A stretch of 64,000 nucleotides of DNA from the NCBI GenBank assembly GCA_027943335.1, contig BSBK01008839.1, positions 172,501-236,500 of the forward strand, read 5' to 3'. The notes under the pieces are model-generated. The model searched no databases and was not told the DNA's origin. It was given only the letters and a program-made list of their open reading frames with translations. The translations under genes and the position numbers were made by a program. Below are positions 1 through 12,400 of this stretch, piece by piece; positions within the stretch are counted from its first letter, which is position 1; each line of letters begins with the position of its first letter. The stretch comes from Chamaecyparis obtusa. Lineage: Eukaryota; Streptophyta; Pinopsida; Cupressales; Cupressaceae.

Positions 1-4
1 TTAT

Positions 5-913
5 ATGCTTTTCCTTTTGTTGAGAAGATTTCCTTACACTATTGGTGAAGATTGGAATGATAACAGGATCACAATGGAAATAATCAATAGAGTATATATG
101 AGACACCCTATAGATAAGGTCAATGAGAGTGCAACTTTGGTAATCAAAACATTTCTGAACTTGATGAAGAATAGATCAAGAATTCCAAAGTCTATTGTTG
201 AGAAGTATTAAAATGAAGTATTATTTATGGTTGACACTGACTTTACATACATTGAAGCAGTTGAGCATAGAGTAGATTTCATAGACCCTCCTGGCTATGA
301 AATTTCTAAAGTTGAAGCAGAAGAATATGTAAATAGATTGTTGAAATGTAAATTTGATATAAATAGCAACAAATTTGGGACTTATGAGGAGAACTTCAAC
401 TCCACAAAGTCTATTCAAGAATAAAGGCTATCTAAGAAGAGACTGGAAAGTACTATAAAGAAAATTCTTAAGGATACATGTATGATAGAACATGAATTCA
501 TAATTTCACAGAACACAATAGAAGTACTTAGAGACATTGGAAAAAAGGAAGTTTTGTCTATTCCACCCTTGTCAGCAGCAATAGTTGAGATTGGAAATCT
601 GTAGCATGTAGTAAAAGTAGAGACAGTTGAGAAGGAACAAGAAACTAGAAAATCTACAAGATCCTCCTCCACTCCACCAGGGAAAAGAGTGAAAGAAATA
701 GTTACTAAACCAGGTAAGAGACATAAGACAATAGTTGCCCTAGTGCAAAGGAAAGTAGCAGAAATCAAAGATGATGAAGATACAGAAGTTAAGAAGAAGT
801 GGAAGCCTAAGATTGAGAAAGTAAATGAACAAATCATTAATGATGGAGATTTTTCAAAAATGAACAAGTATTATGATCTCTATAACTATTTAGAGAGATT
901 AGTTGTAGAGTGA
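5..913 (+). pseudogene. Extra ORF of element A, first part (unknown function)
   Basis: Broken reading frames joined by stops and shifts. The key match is SRIPKSIVEKY (about 175-210) followed by a block containing VDTDFTYIEAVEHRVDF, which corresponds to SRIPRSIVEKH and VDIDFCYFVVVEPRTL in the extra ORF of element B at 10350-10450. The rest is charged and helix-prone. This is the central part of a protein whose start lies left of the window. I do not recognise a catalytic domain; the charged, coiled-coil look would fit a structural or nucleic-acid-binding role, but that is inference. The frame ends at 913 beside the insertion at 902. Confidence 0.6.
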
Positions 914-1404
914 ATGGTGTACAGGAGCAGTAGCAGTTATAGAGTGGGTGAAAGCTGAGCGGGTAGGGTCCCTATCTTCAATGAGGAGGAGGGTGATTCA
1001 GATGATGCAGACAGAGACCCAAGTGGGGGTTTGGGGTAGTTGGTGGTGGGGCACTATTTCTTTTGCATTTGGTGCCCTCATCTTTCTCCTATCATGACTT
1101 TTGAGATTAGGTTTTGAGCTCTTTGAGATGGTAAAGGATTGGGGGGGGGTTATTTTCCCCTTTATCTTGGAGAGGAAACATCCCTATTTTTCTCACATGG
1201 GTTGCGATGGTGAGTGGCTTCTATGGGTCCTACTTTGGGATCCTATCATGCTAGCATGTTCTTGGGATCATCACTCTTTCTGGGTTCCATAGCTCCCTTC
1301 ATTCATGTGGGAGAGTGGTGATGGTTCGCTTGGTGTGGTCTCGTATGGGATCCCTATTGAGGTGGGGTTTCACACAAGTGCTCTTTGGTAGCTTATGGTT
1401 TCTT

Positions 1405-2244
1405 ACCTCCATTACTCATCTTCTCTACTTCCTATTGAGGTGGAATCTCATTTTGAAGTGAAGGTTCCTTTCCATCTTAACACCTCTTTCCCGCTTTCTA
1501 TAGAGGTGTAAGTTCCTTCTGAGGTGGAGGCTCTTCCTATTGAAGTGGCTAGTAGCTAGATGGAAGAGGTGGGTTGGAGTATTGGTGGTGAGATTGGCCA
1601 TAGCTGGAGGGTACTATTTCTACCAGTGATCTTTGATAGTATTATCTTTTTCTTGGCAAGTTGTGATCTGGTGGAGTGGGGAATTTTCCTCATTCCTATC
1701 TCTTTGTTTAAGGTTTGGGGAGCCTTTCAAAACCTACTATTCTCTTCCTTTGCTGGAGAGTCCTATTTTTTCCAGAGAACCTTGATGGTATTTTCTCTCT
1801 TCTAGTTGATCCATGTCTTTACTCCTCTTCACATTTTCCTCTAGAGGAGGATGTTTTGTTTGAGGTTAAGATTTCTTTTCCTCTTACGACCTCTTTCCCA
1901 CTTCCTTTTGAGGTGGAAGTTCCTTCTAAGGTGGAGGCTTAGCCTATTGAAGTGTCTTGTTACTAGATGGAAGACATGGGTTGGATACTATCGGTGCGCT
2001 TGGCCACTACTAGAGGGTTATGATTTTGCTAGGGACTGTAAATGGCCTTATCTTTTTTTCTAGCAGGTGGTGATTTGGGGGATTGGGGGGTCTTTCTCAT
2101 TCCCTTGTCTTTGTTTAAGGTTGGGGGAGCCTTTCAAAAGCCTGATGTAATGGTGCAGCTGAAGCTTAAAATGCTTAAATATTTAAGTTGATGTTTTCTA
2201 TTTGTTTGTGATTTGGTGGTTTGAGGAGCATGCATCATACCCAT
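1405..2244 (+). repeat. Tandem duplication, about 407 bp unit, two copies
   Basis: The block around 1431-1580 (CCTATTGAGGTGG ... GGTGGAGGCT ... TAGATGGAAGA) recurs at 1838-1987 at a constant offset of 406-407 bp. The later landmark TTTGGGGAGCCTTTCAAAAC at 1714 recurs at the same offset near 2121. The copies carry many substitutions and small indels, so the duplication is old. Confidence 0.7.
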
Positions 2245-2460
2245 TTCATTTTTTAAGGTTGGGGGAGCCTTTCAAAACCTTGATGGTTTGGTGCAGCTGA
2301 AGCTTAACATGCTCAAATATTTAAGCTTTTTTTTTCTATTAGGATGTGATTTGGTGGTTTGAGGAGTTATCCTCATACCCAGTTCTTTGTTTAAGGTTGG
2401 GGGAGCCTTTTAAAACCTAGATCATTCGTTGTAGCTGAATCTCTATTTGCACAATTACTT
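2060..2460 (+). repeat. Tandem repeat, 138 bp unit, three imperfect copies
   Basis: TTGGGGGAGCCTTT begins at 2121, 2259 and 2397, exactly 138 bp apart. Each copy continues with TGGTGCAGCTGAAGCTTAA or a variant, then an AAATATTTAAG block and GTGATTTGGTGGTTTGAGGAG. A worn fourth hint (GGGAGCCTAAAAAACCC) lies near 2488. The array is nested at the right of the 407 bp duplication. Confidence 0.75.
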
Positions 2461-2797
2461 AAGTTGTTGTTTCATTAAGTCTGGTTATGGGAGCCTAAAA
2501 AACCCTAGATATTTGGTGATGTTCTAAGGTGTTGTCTTTACACAATAGGTCTCAACAGTTTGTGCCTTCATGAGTATCTTTATTCTAGCTGATGTTGTAT
2601 TACTGGGTTTGTTCTACTAGTTATTCTACTAGCATTGTGTGTTGGGGGGTGTTGTAAGGTTTATCTTTTTCCCTAGCTATTTCACTTTGGTTTGAGCTAA
2701 TTCTTCCTATTTTTAAGCTCAAGGTTATATTTCCCACCAAAAACTAATTGTAAATGGTTTCGGGACCCATTCAAAATCTACTTTTACCTTAATTAAA

Positions 2798-4174
2798 AAC
2801 TATTCAGAGAGATTAAACTTGGAGAGTGCAGTTGTGAGACATATGATCCTAGAAGACAAGAAATTTGACACAATTCAAGGAAAGATACCTGATGATCTAT
2901 TTGACAACCTAGTAAATAGAAAGAAGAGAGCAACTGAAGAAGATAGCAATATCAAAGAGAAATTTGTAAGAAAGCTCTGTGACATCAGAGATGAAGACCA
3001 CTTTAAAGTAATCATGAAAGAACTTGGTACACTTCTAAGGACAAAAAGGAGAACAATTTTGATAATGGGAGGTGACTATGAGGAAATAAATAAAGAAACT
3101 GAGTAGGCAGTTGTAAAAGTGATGACAACAAGTGTTGGTAAAAACCCTAGTGTAGCAGAACAAGCTATGGTAGTTAAACATCAGAAGAGTCCATCTCCAC
3201 CACCTTAAATTAACATTGAAGATGGATTAATGAATGTGGAAGGAACCAATATCACATTGAACATTGATGACAATCCTTTTAGCAACCTAGAGTACAGTGT
3301 TGACAATTCAGTTTTGGAAGAGCAGGATAGGTCAATTGAAGAGGAAAGGAATGAAATAAGGAAAGAAGTAGAGAAACAAGAAGAAATTCAAGTTAATATA
3401 GAGATTCAAGGAAAGAAAGAAATACCTAAAAAAGTGGAAATCAGTCCTACCCCTCATATTGGAGCAAAGAAACCACAGATTCATTCATTTTTTGTTGATA
3501 TTGAAAAAGAATTTGATGATGATGATCAAATAGAGTTGATGTCATCCTTGAACAAGATAATTGGAAAGAATAAGAAGGTGAAAAGCCTTGAAGGAATATT
3601 CCAGGAAGTAATAGAAAAAGTTGCAAAGTATTGTAACCAATCAGGTAACAGAGGTAGATCCATAGATAAAAGCCAGAGAAGTGATGAAAATATTTGACAA
3701 TGAATTCACAAATTTGACAGATATTGCTACATTGAAGGCTCAGGCAGCCTATGGGGCCAAAATGTTTCTTGACATAAGTCAAAATATCATAAATGATATT
3801 AGTAATTTGGATATTTGTATAAAAGATTTGAGAAGGAATTTGGATAGAGGAAAAGATCTGTATATACAATGTCCAAATGGAGACAACCATGTATCTAAAG
3901 TGACTGAGAAGATTAGAGAAAAGGAGACAAAAATTCAATGTGAGGTAAATCTATTAGCTAGCCCTAATGTAAAGATACTAGATATTGAGAAAAGAAGCAG
4001 TAAATTGAATGATGAAATAAGGATTCTTAATGATGAAAAAGATAGGAATTTGAGAAGATTATCTCTTCTAAGAGAGCACATTTCAATCAAGATTAGTGTC
4101 ATTGAAGGATAGGTGGAAGAATGTCTTTCATCAAAGATATCTTTTGAAAAGTTTAACTTTGCAAATCTTTGAGC
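2798..4174 (+). pseudogene. Extra ORF of element A, C-terminal part
   Basis: Continues after the insertion in frames 2819-3103, 3230-3697 and 3681-4112, each ended by a stop or shift. Visible properties: a charged N-terminal block, a strongly acidic/lysine-rich middle (runs such as EEERNEIRKEVEKQEE), then a long helical segment with regular hydrophobic spacing from about 3720 to 4110. The layout matches the extra ORF of element B (conserved block, Glu/Lys-rich linker, C-terminal coiled coil). No enzyme motif is visible. It sits just upstream of the polypurine tract, so it is the last gene of the element. Confidence 0.6.
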
Positions 4175-4394
4175 ATGTGAGGTCACATCTTATGGTTTGT
4201 GTTCACTACTTAGTGTTGCAGACACCATTAAGAAGGCATTGAAGAAGGAGATAAAGAGCATAAAAGTGAACTTTTCATATTGTGTTGCAAGCCTACCGGT
4301 TCTGTAATTTTGAATAAAGGTAAACAATTTTGAGAATATATTTTTGGCACCCTTTTTTGTCATTTTTGTCAAAGGGGGAGTGATAGTAGAAAAT

Positions 4395-4498
<104 letters not shown>

Positions 4499-4640
4499 TA
4501 AGGAAGTATATTCCTAGGGGGAACATAGATAAGTTATATAGAGTCATAAGGATAATGACGATATAATTTTTCCTATGGCCACAATTTTGAGTTTTTGAGT
4601 TTTTACACTTAGCCAATTTTATCATATGTTTCCACCAATG

Positions 4641-5695
4641 AAAAAGGGGGAGATTGTTGGAAATTTGGATCAGTTAGATATCTAGATGTTTTCATTAGTG
4701 CAACATATGATCTACATGAAGACTGCATATGTCAGAGATTAGTTATGTCAGAGCACAGAGAAAAATTGTCTAAGTATAAGCAATATTTTACCAATGTAAC
4801 CTAAGATAGTTTTGATTGGAAACATCAATAGAAGTAAGTTTAGTGCTTGTGCACTTGAACATGGATACTATGATTCATATTGAAGACTCACCTAAGAGTG
4901 CAAGTCTGTACAGCATGTACAAAACAAGTTATTGCAGTATTATAGGAGCATAGATGAAGTTGATTGGACAGAATAGAAGACAGAATTGGTAAATAGTTAA
5001 GGGATTATTTTGTTTATCAAAATAATGTCTTAATCATATAAAGAGACAACATCCTAGATGTTAACCCTTGGGCAGCACATGTTAAAATATATTTTTTAAA
5101 GTGCTTTATGTTTAGTAAATCCGACTATAAAAGTTATTATTCCTAATAACTTGTATAAATGTAAGACATATATAATGCAAAAAAAAGATGATATAGATGT
5201 AAGAGGTGAACATATGTATGCAAAAGATATTGATGCAAAGTTGTGAAAGTCAAGAAAGTAGTATAAGGTTATGTACCTTGCCCTATTTTTGTAATCAGGT
5301 ATTATTGTAAATTACATTTTTGGGTAGTGGACTCATCTTGTAATTATTCCATTTTGTACTACCAACTCTTAGCAGGGTTGAGGCTTCTAACAAGGCCTAG
5401 AGTCCCTTAATTAGGAATGAGACACTATATATGTAATGGGGTCAACGTCCTTAATAGGATACTTTTGATTAGTGGATCTTTGTGGGTACCATCCCCACCA
5501 GGGTTTTCCCTTGGCTAGGGTTTCCTTGAGAAAAAATAATGTGTTATGAGTTCATTTTCTTTACTATTATGCATGTTCTTTAGTTTACTATGTTATGCAA
5601 GTATCAACATAATCTGTTCTATCCATAATTGGGAAAAAGTAAAATTTTGTATAATATTTATTCACCCCCACCCCCCTCTCAGTATTCCCTATTCC
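4641..5695 (+). mobile_element. Polypurine tract and 3' LTR of element A
   Basis: AAAAAGGGGGAGAT at 4641-4654 is a typical plus-strand primer site and is followed at once by TGTTGG at 4655, the expected LTR start. The LTR carries the block GTGGGTACCATCCCCACC and ends in a pyrimidine-rich stretch (CACCCCCACCCCCCTCTCAG, about 5662-5681) of the kind that closes the LTRs of B, C and H here. The end is uncertain by a few tens of bases. Confidence 0.65.
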
Positions 5696-6173
5696 TAATA
5701 GGGGTTTCTCTTCCTTTTGATGACAACATCACACTTGGAGATTCTTCTTCACCTTATTTAGAGATTGGAACTCTTGATTCTTCTTCTTCTTCACTTAGTT
5801 TTTTAGATAAGGTGATAGATTCTTTAAGCTTGGAGAGACCTATTCAGTCTTTAGAGATTCATGCATGGAGACCCTCATCTTCTTCTCATTTGCACATGGA
5901 TTGGCTTCCTCATCATTTGATGTATGTATTTCTTCCTAAGGGGAGACGTGTTTCTTGTAAGAATTGGATTATCTATTGTTTGTAGGTACTCTTCATCAAC
6001 ATGGGAGCTTCTACATTATGGGGATATCATGTCTCTAACTATCCTTCTTATGGGGGGATAATTCTTAGTATACACATGATGTATGTCATTATTTGGTAGG
6101 TCTTGATCACTTTATGCATCCATGCATCTTGTTTTCTTCATTCTTTTTGGGGGAGGGATTTTTCCATGAGGTT
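5696..6173. other. Unassigned spacer between elements A and B
   Basis: One open frame (5629-5985) is serine-rich through CTT/TCT repeats and crosses the LTR end, so it is not convincing as a gene. The text resembles the T-rich, tandemly repeated insertion at 902-2797 in style but I could not align it. GGGGGAGGGATTTTTCC near 6149 is purine-rich and may be incidental. Confidence 0.4.
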
Positions 6174-7462
6174 TGTTGGATCATTAGATTAGATGTTTCC
6201 ATATGTTGTCAAGTTTGCAGGTAAGATGATAAATCTAGTTGGTAAAGTCTGAAGAGATCATACATTGGATTTAGTCATTGTTGTTGTATTGGCTTGTCTA
6301 CCGAGCCGACTACCGAATAGAACAGAGCTGACTTCCAAATAGAATAGAGAAGACTAGAGCAAGTCAAGCAGAGGTGACACAAGTTAAAATAGATTGATCA
6401 TTTCCAAGGTGAATATATGAAATCAATGGCTGAGATAATTCAGATTGAATGCAAATTGATCGAGACAATTCTGATCGTATAAAAGGAAGAACAATACAAG
6501 TCATGAGGTACAGTTGGCACTACCAATATCAAATATGGAGATCCAGATGGTGGATCGAACGACTAAGAAAATTCTATTAGAATGGGCGATGGAGATTCAA
6601 GTTTTTGCTGCCATTCTGACAATGGAAATGTTCTATATAAGGAGATGTCTTTTGTAGCATAATGAGTTGTTGAGAGTTTTTGTTCAGAGCTATTGTCGAA
6701 GGAGTTGCCAACATTATGATGTAGAGTTGAAGTAAAAGACAAATGACTTGAACCAATTGACTATCTGATAGTTGGATGCTGTCAATGTTTATTGACAACT
6801 GTCTGATCACTTAAGGAAGATTGAAGGAGATCTAGTGAAGCAGAAACATTCTAAATCAGCATAGTAGATGCAAGCATCAGATATCTTTGAGTATGTAATC
6901 ATTTCTCTTAACTGAGTTATTGATAATATTGTATGTAGTTGATCCTAACAGATCTAGGGGTATCAAAATGCCTATCAAAATCCTCTAACTAGGTACACAT
7001 GCAAAGATGTGTTAAATCTCTTAATAGAGTAGGCTATAATGGTCTTGGACTTAATCATCTTGTGATCCTCACCAATTAGATTGTCAAAAGGAATCTCCTT
7101 GTATGCTCTTAACCGGGCACTCATTTTTTGCAGTAGTGAGCTTTGTGGGTTTCATCCCCACCATAGTTTTTATCCTCACGGATTTTCTGCGATACCAAAA
7201 TAATTATGTCATGAGTTGAATCTGTGTGATGTTTTATTTCTCACTATTTTTTATTAGATGTTAAGTAATAATTTGTTACTCAGTACTGTTTACCGAGTTC
7301 ACAAAGCTTTGACAAACCGAGTCTACAATGCATATTTTACCGAGTACACAGTTTTACTTATATGTTATTTTCAAAGTATGTAAAAGGTTTTATCAGTCAT
7401 ATAACTGATTCACCCCCTCCCCCTTTCAGTTACATCCTTTCCATTGCTAGTCTTTTGGGCCA
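6174..7462 (+). repeat. 5' LTR of element B
   Basis: Starts TGTTGG and ends GGGCCA just before AAAATTGGTATC. The segment around 7140-7200 (AGCTTTGTGGGTTTCATCCCCACCATAG in part) matches the LTR of A on the plus strand and the LTR of C on the minus strand near 18370-18400. A pyrimidine run CACCCCCTCCCCCTTTCAG lies near 7411. Several copies of an ACCGAG motif occur, also seen in the internal region. Confidence 0.6.
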
Positions 7463-7468
7463 AAAAAT

Positions 7469-7480
7469 TGGTATCAGAGC
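7469..7480 (+). promoter_or_regulatory. Primer-binding site (tRNA-iMet type)
   Basis: TGGTATCAGAGC is the complement of the 3' end of plant initiator methionine tRNA, the usual primer of Ty1/Copia and many Ty3/Gypsy elements. It fixes the plus-strand orientation of element B and marks the end of its 5' LTR a few bases upstream. Confidence 0.9.
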
Positions 7481-7531
7481 AGTAGGTCTCTTGTGTTGTG
7501 GTCTAATAGCCTTTGAGTCAAGATCCCAGTC

Positions 7532-8780
7532 ATGGAAAGGTGTAGGTCATCTCGGTCTAGGAAGTGTATGACTGTAGAAGATTTGATGATAGAATTAGAA
7601 GATACACATGAAGTAATTGAAGATCTAAGACAACAATTGACCGAATCTTTGAAGAAAAGAAATAAATTATCAGAAGAACTGAATGATACACAAGTTATTG
7701 TAGAGGAACTGGAATCATCATCTAAAGATCAAGAAGCATCGGTAGCAGCGCTTAATGAACTGACAACTGAGAATGATAGACTGCTGAAAGAACTGAAGAA
7801 GTTGAATAAGAAGCTATCTGAAGTAAAAGCACAGAATGAGGTAACTAGCCAAACAATAAACAAACTCCTGGAGAAGCAAAGAAAAATTGAAGATGAGAAA
7901 GCTGATGAGGAAGAGAATCTAAAGAAAGTCAAAAACACAATCAAAGAAAGAGACGAGCACATTGAAAGGTTAATCAAGAATCATCATGACATGCGAGGTA
8001 TAGTTGATGAAAGAAATATGGAGAGTACAAGTCTGAAGTCAGAAGTTGCTAAACTAAAAGGTGAAGTCGGTAGATTGTTTACTGAACTGGAAACTGCACA
8101 AGTATCTAGTGAGTCAATGAAAAGAATTGAAGAAGAAATGAGAAACACTTACAACAATGGTAGAGGTCTTGGATACGGTAAACTGAGCACAACTGAGACT
8201 AGAGAATCATCACAACAAGCAGAAGAAAACCAGCCAAAGAGAGCCTGTACAAAATGTGGAAAGCGTGGACACACCGAGAATGTTTGCCGAGTAAAGAAGA
8301 GCAAGGAACTAAATATTGCAGAGTTCAAAGGATACTGTTACAACTATCACAAGTATGGTCATCGAGCATCTGATTGCACTAAAGCACAAACTGACAAGAA
8401 GATACTGAGGAACAAGAGTGAGATTTATTGTTCCTACTGCAACAAATACGGACACACCTTGAAGACATGTAGAAGCAAGAAATGCAGATGGACAACTGAA
8501 AAAGAAGAAACAACCGAGAGAAAGTATTCCATGGACTTACAATAATCTGGTATGTGAAAGATGTGGTAAGTTTGGACATAATACTGAGAGTTTTTATCAG
8601 AATAATTACCAGTATTATCAACCACCTTATCGTTATTTTCAATTCGGTAGAAGAAACATTAGACCTACATGCTATAACTATCACCGAGTTCGACATGTTG
8701 GAAAGTTTTTCTTGAAGAAGAAAAATGATGACGACACCGATGCAATTCTGAAGATGTATGGAGAGGGAAAACCAAACTAA
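7532..8780 (+). pseudogene. Gag-like protein: coiled coil plus up to five zinc knuckles
   Basis: An open frame runs 7532-8545 (337 codons) and the reading continues in another frame to the stop at 8778-8780. Residues about 15-215 form a long heptad-like coiled coil rich in Glu, Lys and Leu. Knuckle 1 is CTKCGKRGHTENVC (residues 239-252, intact CCHC), knuckle 2 CYNYHKYGHRASDC (269-282, second Cys is Tyr), knuckle 3 CSYCNKYGHTLKTC (300-313, intact). Past the frameshift come CERCGKFGHNTESF and CYNYHRVRHVGKFF, both missing the last Cys. CCHC knuckles bind nucleic acid in Gag proteins; the coiled coil presumably drives assembly. There is no classical UBN2 or retrotrans_gag domain that I can see. 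The closest relative in the window is the minus-strand copy at 15.1-18.1 kb. Confidence 0.75.
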
Positions 8781-9452
8781 ACTGGAAGAGGTAAACCAAA
8801 GTTCAAATTGACATTAAGCAAGCCCGATATCAAATGAAGATGAAGTGGCAAAAATGCACAACTGAACATTCACAATCTATAGTCTGTTGAAGGTACCGAA
8901 CCAAGTATGTCTACATATGTAGACTCTCCTACACATGAATGATCAAATCATGAGGTATGTATAATTGATTCTATACTGTTCACATCATAAGTCAATTCCA
9001 TAAATAAAGAATATGTAGAAAATTCCAGAATCAACATGAGTGAAGATGCATTGTTGGACCATTGTACCGAAGTTATGAAGTTCTATTGGTAATCTGTTTG
9101 TCAATTGTGAACACATTGTCAAAAAGGTATATTCAAGCAAAGGTAATTAGGGTTAGTGCATTTAATCCACAAGTTGCAAAAGTAGGTGGAACCCTAAATC
9201 ACCTGATATAATGAGTTTAATGCGTCATTTTTACTTACCATTTTCTCAAATTTACTCTTTGGTGATCAAAGCACTTATCTGCAAAGCTAACTACTGTGAA
9301 TTGCGAAGCTCTTGCACTAGATCGATTGAAGTTTTAGCAGGTGATTAAAGAACTTGTTTGCGGAAAGCTAAATTGCCAAGTTGTTCGAAGACCTGCCGCA
9401 AAAATAGAATTTATAGGAAGCAATCAAGAAATCATTCCATTTCGATGGTGAC
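8781..9452 (+). other. Inter-ORF spacer of element B
   Basis: No long frame. A short phrase in one frame (SMSTYVDSPTHE, about 8905-8940) has the look of linker sequence downstream of Gag, and MSEDALLDHCTEVMKF occurs near 9037. The part from about 9100 to 9450 resembles an untranslated leader. Nothing resembling a protease active site (DS/TG) is present. Confidence 0.4.
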
Positions 9453-12400
9453 ATGAGCTGCAAAGGGTAAAGGTGGAGAGAAGAAGATTGAACTCGTTGG
9501 TGAGAAAGAGTGGACTCCAAAGTTTTCACTTTCCTCCATCCCCGACAGAGTCATAATGTTAGACAACCCTAACTTATATGTTAGGAGTGAAATCAAAGAC
9601 ATTGGTAAACAAGAATTGTTGGAGGCTCTACAACCATTGATTCAGAAGGATGGCAAGTGGAAAAAAGAATATGTTTTCATGAAAAACCTAGGGTTTGCAT
9701 CGCTGATGAACTTCCCCATGAAGTTCCCTCCAAATTGCATTAGGGAAGTACTGAGTAGAGTTCATGATGAATAGATGTGGTTAGAAGATGGACCGCACTG
9801 AATCACACATAGTATTTTATAGAGAATCACAAGTTTCGGTGTACCTGAATCATAGGTGGCCTTTGGTGACTTGACACAAAAAGAGCTATTAAAGCTAACT
9901 GGTGCATCCAAAGACTCACGAGGGTTAAACCCTACCACCATCACTGATCCGGTGATGAAGTTTGGGCTAATGGCCATCGGGTACAGAATCTATCAAGCTT
10001 CCCAACTAAAAAGCATTTCAAAGTGAGCTGCTTGCACCGCATACACAATTGTGAAGAACAAGGTACTGTTGGATCTTTTTGATATCTTATTGAAAGAGTT
10101 CTTTGGAAATATGAGAATCATTCGTATTAAGCACCAGACTAAGAATGTAATGAAGTATGGCCCCCTATTTTGATAAGTTTGTATTTTTACTTTTCAAATG
10201 AGTTTCCTGGAGTCAATGGTAAAATCAACTGGAACCCTAACATTTCTATCCACCGACAAGTGAGACAGTTGAGAAAATGAGTCGGTACATCATTTGATAG
10301 TGTAGCTATTACATATTTTGATAACTTTTGTCAAAGAATGAGCTCAAGGAGCCGAATTCCTAGGTCAATTGTAGAAAAACATATAGATGACATTTTCTAT
10401 GAGGTTGACATCGACTTTTGTTATTTTGTGGTTGTTGAACCAAGAACATTACAACTACAACCATTTGGTTATGAAGTAGATCCTAATGTTGCAGAAGCCC
10501 AAATTGATGGCTTTTTAATAGAGGCAAAGGAAATAAATGAAGCAAGACATTGAACCTTTGAAGAGCACATGCAAAAGCTTCGAAGAGGAGAAACCACTAA
10601 ATCAATGCAACAAAAGGTAAAAGATATGCTAGAAAAGATCGAGAAACTAGTCAGTGAAGACACAGGTATCACACCTGTAAATGAAATGGATGAAGACATG
10701 GAGGAGATAGAAATTCCTCTTATTCAAAAAAGGAAACAACTGGGTATTAGTGCCACTGTCAAGGAGGAATCGACAAAAGAAGAAGAAAAATAGGTGGTGA
10801 AGAAAAACAAGACAAAACAAAGCCCCGTGAAGCCTATAAAAAGAACATACAAAATGAAAGGAAAAACATAGAAAAATGTTTCAGAATTTGAAATAGAAAC
10901 AGACACCCCAGTAGAACAGAATGAAAAGGAGGCTACAGCACTGAAAATCATAAAACTAAATACTTTCATAGGAAAGTTGGCAAGTATTGCTAAGGGTACA
11001 TTTGATTACACCTGGAATATTGGATACACTGACTTAGATGAGTTGGATAAATGTACCGTGCTGCAAGCATGCATTGAAGGAATGATTGCACAATAGGTTG
11101 GAATATAGACCATCCTGAAAATAGCCATGCCACAAGGATTGCATGTGGAGATTCAAGAAAAGTGGGATACAACCCAAATAGATGAAGAAGCAATCAGAAC
11201 ATCTATCCTTGCAATGATGCTATCGAGTGATAGTTCAGAGCTGATGAACTTATATGAGAAGCATAAACATAGTTTCCCAGTAATTCACCAAACACTTCTG
11301 GTACTAGATGGAAATCTTGTGAAGATGAACAAGGAAACCAGAACCTTCTAGGATATAAGGCTGAAGGCCTCACAACCATCCTCACCATCGGCACAGATTA
11401 TTGTTGAATTGATCAGTTCAGATAGTAACAAGGACATGGAACAAGAAGAAGAACATGTTGAAGAAGTCGGTACTCATACCGAATATTCTACACAAGCTGT
11501 CAAGGAAGAAGAAATGACCATAGAGCAATCACAGCTAGTAGAAAGTGAAGAAACAGAAAAGCAGAGAGAAGCAGAAGAGGAAGAGCGAAAAAGACAAGAA
11601 GAAGAAGAAAAGAAAAGACAAACTAAAGAAGAAGAGCAGAAACAGAAAGAATAGGATGAGAGAGAAAAATAAGAGAAGGAGAAGGAAGAAACTGAGAAGA
11701 AGGAAAGAGAAGAGAAGAAGGAAAAATAAGAGAAGAAGAAGAAGGATGAAGAAGAGAAGAAGAAACAAGAGGAAGAAAACAAGAGAAAAGAAGAGGAAGA
11801 AGAGAAGAAGAAAGAGGAAGAAGAAGAAAGGAGGAAACAGGATGAGCTAAAGAAGAAGAGCTCTGACAAAACTGAGTCATCAATATGACTGAGTAGTTCT
11901 CCTACTCCCACCAAGTTCCCACAACTACCGAGGACAAAAAGGGAAAGAACTGCACAACAAATGTCTAAGGACCCACTTCAAAGAAAATATTTTCTGTATG
12001 ATCCCAGTCAACTGATAATAGTTCCTGTAGCACCACCAAATATGAATGCACTGCAGATGCAGGAATATGGTGATCTACTCTCAGCTAAGGGAAAATAGGC
12101 GACTGAGTCTGCAAAGGCCGAACTTGAAAGTGTTGTCGGTAGGACAATAAAATTGCTTCAAGATCTGATTCCAAAGTGTGCGAAAATTGCTAACTCTGAT
12201 GACATTATCATTGATTTGCAAAACACTCTGAAGATGATTGATGCCACTGGAATCAATGTGGTTACCTTCATGGAAGAAAAGAAGGAGAAGCTGCTACAAG
12301 AGAAGTTGACTAAAAAATTATTGGAGATGATAGCAGTTATGAAAGTTCGTCTGACCGAGCAGGTGAATACAGCTAAAGCCACCTTGCATAGCATGACAAC

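Larger units (their letters stand above)
902..2797. mobile_element. 1.9 kb insertion inside element A, flanked by 18 bp direct repeats
   Basis: The sequence AACTATTTAGAGAGATTA at 884-901 reappears with one change at 2798-2815, and the extra-ORF reading resumes there (NYxERL on both sides). The inserted piece has no long ORF, is T- and G-rich on the plus strand and is largely made of internal tandem duplications. An 18 bp duplication is longer than LTR elements make (4-6 bp) and is in the range of LINE-type target-primed insertion; the right end reads AATTAAAAAC, which could be a worn A-tail. No known protein motif was found, so its class is open. Confidence 0.5.

Noticed and set aside
3447..3938. 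163-codon minus-strand ORF
   Set aside because: Antisense to the extra ORF of element A, which has homologs in elements B and C; the minus frame has none.
5629..5985. 118-codon serine-rich plus-strand ORF as a gene
   Set aside because: It begins inside the LTR of element A, is driven by CTT/TCT repeats and shows no known motif.
11474..11914. Minus-strand Ser/Phe/Leu-rich frames, up to 146 codons
   Set aside because: They are the shadow of the purine-only Glu/Lys tract on the plus strand and carry no domain.
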